From the NCBI RefSeq assembly GCF_023715845.1, contig NZ_JAMBOR010000005.1, forward strand, positions 62,001 to 126,000: a DNA stretch of 64,000 nucleotides. The letters run 5' to 3'. Under the pieces are notes generated by a model that saw nothing but the letters and a program-made list of their open reading frames with translations, was not told the DNA's origin and did not search any database. The stretch comes from Fictibacillus phosphorivorans. Its GTDB lineage: Bacteria; Bacillota; Bacilli; Bacillales; Fictibacillaceae. A program made the position numbers and the translations under genes. Shown piece after piece: positions 60,432 to 64,000 of the stretch. The stretch's first letter is position 1, and every line of letters begins with the position of its first letter.

Positions 60432-60544
60432 AAAATACTCTCTCTTTCCTATTGAATTGGTGACTTTCTACTTAAGTATATCATGTCAACCATTTTATTG
60501 AATTATCTAAATAAACTATAAAATTTTAAGAGAGGGAGTTATTT

Positions 60545-61921
60545 ATGTATAAAATAGCTGTAGCTGGAACAGGCTATGTCGGCCTAGTTGCCGGCGTTTG
60601 TTTTGCTGAGGTAGGCCATCAAGTAACCTGTGTAGATATTGATGAAAACAAAGTAAACTTAATGAAATCTGGAGTTTCACCAATCTATGAAACAGGTTTA
60701 GAAGAATTAATGCAAAAAAATTATGCTGCAGGAAGAATTGATTATACAACGGATTTCAAGTCAGCTTATAAAGATGCTGATGCAATCTTTATTGGTGTCG
60801 GTACACCTGAACAACAGGACGGTTCTGCAAATTTATCATACATTGCTACAGTTGCTAGACAAATTGCAGAATCGGTAGAAAAAGATTGTTTAGTCGTTGT
60901 TAAATCAACAGTGCCAATTGGTACAAACGATAAAGTTGACCAGTTTATTCAGGACTTTTTAGTTAATGACGTAAAGATAGAAGTAGCTTCTAACCCAGAA
61001 TTCTTAGCACAAGGCTCAGCAGTCCACGATACACTCTATGCTGAAAGAATCATCATAGGAACAGAAAGTAAATGGGCAGAAGAGCTACTAATGAATATCT
61101 ATGAGCCTTTTAATCTACCAATTGTGTCTGTTAATAGAAGATCTGCTGAGATGATTAAGTATGCTTCTAATGATTTTCTTGCACTTAAAATATCATATAT
61201 GAATGACATTGCCAACCTTTGTGAACTTGTAGATGCAGATATTCAAGACGTTGCAAAAGGAATGAGCTATAATCAACGTATTGGAAGTAAGTTTTTAAAT
61301 GCAGGTATTGGATACGGTGGATCTTGTTTCCCTAAAGATACTAAAGCGTTAGAGTATCTAGCAAAACAAAATGGTTATGAATTGAAAACCATTAAAGCTG
61401 CTATAGATGTAAATGAAAATCAAAAGACAATGCTTTATAAAAAAGCGAGCAAAAGACTCATCACATTTAATGGTTTAAAAGTAGCCGTTTTAGGATTAAC
61501 ATTTAAACCTGGAACAGATGATTTAAGAGAAGCAGCTTCGTTAGTAAATGTACCAATGTTATTAGAACAAGGCGCGGATATCTATGCTTTTGATCCAGTT
61601 GGTTCTGATAACTTTGCTAAAGTATATCCTGAAGGTAAACATGGCAATGGAAATATCAGATATGTAGATACTGTAGAAAAAGCATTAGATGGTGCGAATG
61701 TTTGCTTTATCTTTACAGAATGGGGAGAAGTAAAAGCTGTAACCCCTGAAAAGTATAAAGAACTAATGTGGACTCCTTTAGTATATGATGGAAGAAATAT
61801 TTATGGTGTAGATGAGATGTTACAAGCAGGGGTAGAGTATCATTCCATTGGACGAGCATCTGCTTATCGAGTAGGTAAAGAGGAGTCGAGTAACATTGAA
61901 TTACAATCCATTAAATCCTAA
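60545..61921 (+). CDS. UDP-glucose 6-dehydrogenase
   Basis: 458 residues. IAVAGTGYVGLVAGVCFAEV, VGTPEQQDGSANLSYI, VKSTVPIGTND and the catalytic cysteine in IGYGGSCFPKDTKAL. Oxidises UDP-glucose to UDP-glucuronate. It may equal tuaD or ugd of other bacilli. Overlaps the next gene by 26 bases. Confidence 0.93.
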   Translation: MYKIAVAGTGYVGLVAGVCFAEVGHQVTCVDIDENKVNLMKSGVSPIYETGLEELMQKNYAAGRIDYTTDFKSAYKDADAIFIGVGTPEQQDGSANLSYIATVARQIAESVEKDCLVVVKSTVPIGTNDKVDQFIQDFLVNDVKIEVASNPEFLAQGSAVHDTLYAERIIIGTESKWAEELLMNIYEPFNLPIVSVNRRSAEMIKYASNDFLALKISYMNDIANLCELVDADIQDVAKGMSYNQRIGSKFLNAGIGYGGSCFPKDTKALEYLAKQNGYELKTIKAAIDVNENQKTMLYKKASKRLITFNGLKVAVLGLTFKPGTDDLREAASLVNVPMLLEQGADIYAFDPVGSDNFAKVYPEGKHGNGNIRYVDTVEKALDGANVCFIFTEWGEVKAVTPEKYKELMWTPLVYDGRNIYGVDEMLQAGVEYHSIGRASAYRVGKEESSNIELQSIKS

Positions 61922-62921
61922 TAAAGTTTATTTAATTACAGGAGCTGCCGGTTTTGTAGGATCTTTCTTATCTAAGAAACTACTAGAACAGAATTGTACC
62001 GTAATCGGCATTGATAATATTAATGATTATTACGATGTGAATCTAAAGCATGCTCGCTTGGAACAACTGAAACCATTTGAAAAATTTACTTTTATTAAAA
62101 ATGATATTTCGGATAAAGATGAGCTCTTCAAAATTTTTGAAGAGTACAAGCCTCATATCGTTGTGAATTTGGCTGCTCAAGCGGGTGTAAGATATTCCAT
62201 AGAGAATCCGGATGTATATATTCAAAGTAACATTGTAGGTTTCTTTAACATATTAGAAGCATGCAGAAATTACCCCGTAGATCACCTAGTTTATGCATCC
62301 TCTAGTTCAGTTTATGGAACAAATAAAAAAGTTCCGTTTGAAGAAACAGATTTTGTAGATCATCCAGTATCTTTATACGCATCTACAAAAAAATCCAATG
62401 AATTGATGGCTCATACGTATAGTCATCTATATAAGATCCCTTCTACAGGCCTTCGGTTCTTTACCGTTTATGGTCCTATGGGCAGACCAGATATGGCTTA
62501 CTTTGGCTTTGCCGATAAGTATTTTGCGGGTGAACCTATTAAGATTTTTAACAATGGGGACTTTGAAAACGATCTTTACCGTGACTTTACCTATATCGAT
62601 GACATTGTAGCGGGTATTGAACGTTTATTGAGCAATCCACCTAAAGAATCAGTACCTAATAAAGTCTATAACATCGGAAATAACAATCCAGAGAAGTTGA
62701 TGACTTTTATTACGACACTGGAGAAAGCATTAAGTAATGCTCTAGGTAAGGAAGTAGTGTTTGAAAAAGTGTTTGAACCAATTAAGCCAGGTGACGTACC
62801 AGCAACTTATGCCTCAACGGATCGATTGCAGCAAGCAGTAGGATTTAAACCGGAGACTTCAATAGAAGAAGGCTTGCAGAGGTTTGCTGATTGGTATGTG
62901 AAGTATTACGAAGTTAAATAA
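61896..62921 (+). CDS. UDP-glucuronate 4-epimerase-like NAD-dependent epimerase
   Basis: 341 residues, TTG start behind AGAGGAG inside the previous gene. YLITGAAGFVGSFLSKKLLE, GIDNINDYYDVNLKHARLEQ (a mark of UDP-glucuronate epimerases), VYASSSSVYGTNKKVPF, catalytic SLYASTKKSNEL and YRDFTYIDDIVAGIERL. With the dehydrogenase before it, it would make UDP-galacturonate for a surface polymer. Confidence 0.88.
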   Translation: MNYNPLNPNKVYLITGAAGFVGSFLSKKLLEQNCTVIGIDNINDYYDVNLKHARLEQLKPFEKFTFIKNDISDKDELFKIFEEYKPHIVVNLAAQAGVRYSIENPDVYIQSNIVGFFNILEACRNYPVDHLVYASSSSVYGTNKKVPFEETDFVDHPVSLYASTKKSNELMAHTYSHLYKIPSTGLRFFTVYGPMGRPDMAYFGFADKYFAGEPIKIFNNGDFENDLYRDFTYIDDIVAGIERLLSNPPKESVPNKVYNIGNNNPEKLMTFITTLEKALSNALGKEVVFEKVFEPIKPGDVPATYASTDRLQQAVGFKPETSIEEGLQRFADWYVKYYEVK

Positions 62922-62935
62922 TAGATATAGATTCA

Positions 62936-62970
62936 AGAGCTCTCCAAATTTAGTTGGGGAGTTTTTCTTT
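62936..62970 (+). terminator. Terminator of the UDP-uronate pair
   Basis: CTCTCCAA pairs with TTGGGGAG around ATTTAG, followed by TTTTTCTTTT. The rest of the gap to 63212 holds nothing I can support. Confidence 0.8.
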
Positions 62971-63212
62971 TGTTCCAACCATAAATTTATAAAATATTAG
63001 GAAATTTATAAATAAATCATTTACAATATAGTTCACTTCATTTACCATACTTAATAAAGACAGTGGAAAAACTAACTGACCAAAAAAGGTTATTTCCCTC
63101 GCTAAAAGTAGAAAAGAAAAAAAACCTCTTGTAATAAGCAAGAAATTCATCCAAACTTTATAAATTCACTGTTAGAAAGTTGGTATTTTAACTAGATGAG
63201 GTGTTTATTTAT

Positions 63213-64000
63213 ATGCTAAGAACAGGCGATTTAAAATTAATGCAGGAACTCAATCGGTCTATCATTTTGAATACCATTCGAAAAAAGGGGCCTATATCTA
63301 GGAGTGATATCGCAAAGCTTATAAATATAAGTCCTACCACCGTTACCTCCGCCGTGAATGAACTGATCAACCAGAGGGTTGTCTATGAAGATGGTGTCGG
63401 CTCTTCGAGTGGGGGACGGAAACCCGTTCTACTCCGATTTGATCCGAATTCCAGGTACATCATAGGCGTTTCCATTTCAAATTCATTTATTAAGATTTCT
63501 GAAATGAATTTGGAAGGAGCTATTATCAAAAGAGAAGTTCATTCTACTCATCAGTATCAAGGCAATGAGATTATTAATCTCATTTTAACTATTATTGAGC
63601 AATTTATAACTTCTAAAGACAACATCGATCTTTGCGAGGGAATCTCCATCATCACCCCTGGCATTGTAGACTCTTCAAAAGGTATCCTCTCTTATAATTC
63701 CAAACTAAAACTTTACAATATTGCTTTAAAACAGATCGTCGAAGAAAAATTTAATATCCAAACTCACATTGATAATGACACCAATGCTTTCGTTCAAGCT
63801 GAAAACTATTTTGGTTCTTTTAGCCAGTATAAAGATTTGCTGTACATAACCATTGGTGATGGTGTCGGCTCCGGTGTCATGATTAATGGAAAAACACTTC
63901 GTGGTTATAAAGGCTCTGCAGGTGAATTAGGTCATACAACGATTGTGAGGGGTGGTTTAAAGTGCGAATGCGGAAATGAAGGCTGCCTGGAGAACTATGT
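63213..64000 (+). CDS. ROK-family transcriptional regulator (NagC/XylR type), truncated at window end
   Basis: ATG 63213 behind GATGAGGTG; the frame is open to the window end (262 codons). An N-terminal winged helix (ISRSDIAKLINISPTTVTSA, then SSSGGRKPVLLRFDP) precedes a ROK sugar-kinase-like domain with VSISNSFIKISEMNL, HIDNDTNAF, TIGDGVGSGVMINGK, GSAGELGHTT and the zinc motif CECGNEGCLE. Such proteins are sugar-responsive repressors. Its target genes would lie to the right of the window. Confidence 0.88.
   Translation, partial: MLRTGDLKLMQELNRSIILNTIRKKGPISRSDIAKLINISPTTVTSAVNELINQRVVYEDGVGSSSGGRKPVLLRFDPNSRYIIGVSISNSFIKISEMNLEGAIIKREVHSTHQYQGNEIINLILTIIEQFITSKDNIDLCEGISIITPGIVDSSKGILSYNSKLKLYNIALKQIVEEKFNIQTHIDNDTNAFVQAENYFGSFSQYKDLLYITIGDGVGSGVMINGKTLRGYKGSAGELGHTTIVRGGLKCECGNEGCLENY

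Noticed and set aside
62950..63150. Hydrophobic 66-codon minus-strand frame
   Set aside because: AT-rich intergenic DNA with no ribosome site; hydrophobicity is expected from the base composition.

Overview
The window (64 kb, moderately AT-rich, clear AGGAGG-type ribosome sites, frequent TTG/GTG starts) reads as the chromosome of a spore-forming member of the Bacillaceae; Fictibacillus or a near relative is a guess from overall flavour, not something I can prove here. Family markers are SipW/TasA-CalY matrix proteins, SinR and SinI, immune inhibitor A, GlpP and an iol operon.

Layout. 1-3.8 kb: end of a CsiD/GlaH-type glutarate hydroxylase, then two paralogous membrane anti-sigma-like genes and an ECF sigma factor; the sigma gene and one anti-sigma gene carry frameshifts. 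3.9-11.1 kb: an N-carbamoyl-amino-acid-hydrolase-like enzyme with a three-part regulator, then an AbgT transporter with two M20 amidohydrolases; a shared dyad precedes both units. 11.1-12.5 kb: a small unannotated protein and a threonine-synthase-like enzyme. 12.6-22.3 kb: two matrix-fibre loci. The first is DUF4047-like protein, SipW, CalY/TasA and an LPQTG protein; the second is SipW, TasA-like, TapA-like, class D sortase, SinR and a broken small gene. Immune inhibitor A lies between them. 22.4-30.3 kb: a glycerol-phosphate/glycerophosphodiester module (ABC transporter behind a terminator leader, HAD phosphatase, GlpP, secreted GDPD). 31-42.2 kb: a SinI-like anti-repressor divergent from a nine-gene exopolysaccharide operon (GTs, GDP-mannose synthesis, beta-helix protein, Wzz-like, degenerate BY-kinase, flippase, polymerase, priming transferase) followed by a second SinR. 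42.2-44.4 kb: SDR, orphan PTS IIB/IIA, tautomerase. 44.4-56.1 kb: iolR and an iolABCD-G-E-transporter-G-J operon. 56.2-64 kb: galE, a small SinR-regulon-type protein, a helix-turn-helix protein, DUF3846, LCP ligase, UDP-glucose dehydrogenase, UDP-glucuronate epimerase and a truncated ROK regulator.

The unifying signal is a 16-bp dyad close to GTTCTTT-N2-AAAGAAC, the known SinR operator form. It appears upstream of the DUF4047/sipW/calY unit, inhA, the second sipW/tasA unit, the exopolysaccharide operon, its priming transferase gene, galE and the small gene at 57.5 kb. Two SinR-type repressors and one SinI-type anti-repressor are encoded in the same 64 kb, so most of the window looks like one enlarged biofilm-matrix regulon, with a sortase and an LPXTG protein that could fix the fibre to the cell wall.

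A second unexplained signal is a set of intergenic arrays in which a 7-10 nt core recurs every 20-21 nt with variable filler (2.4, 15.9, 30.5 and 41.8 kb). Two of them belong to a duplicated element of about 320 bp sitting between convergent genes.
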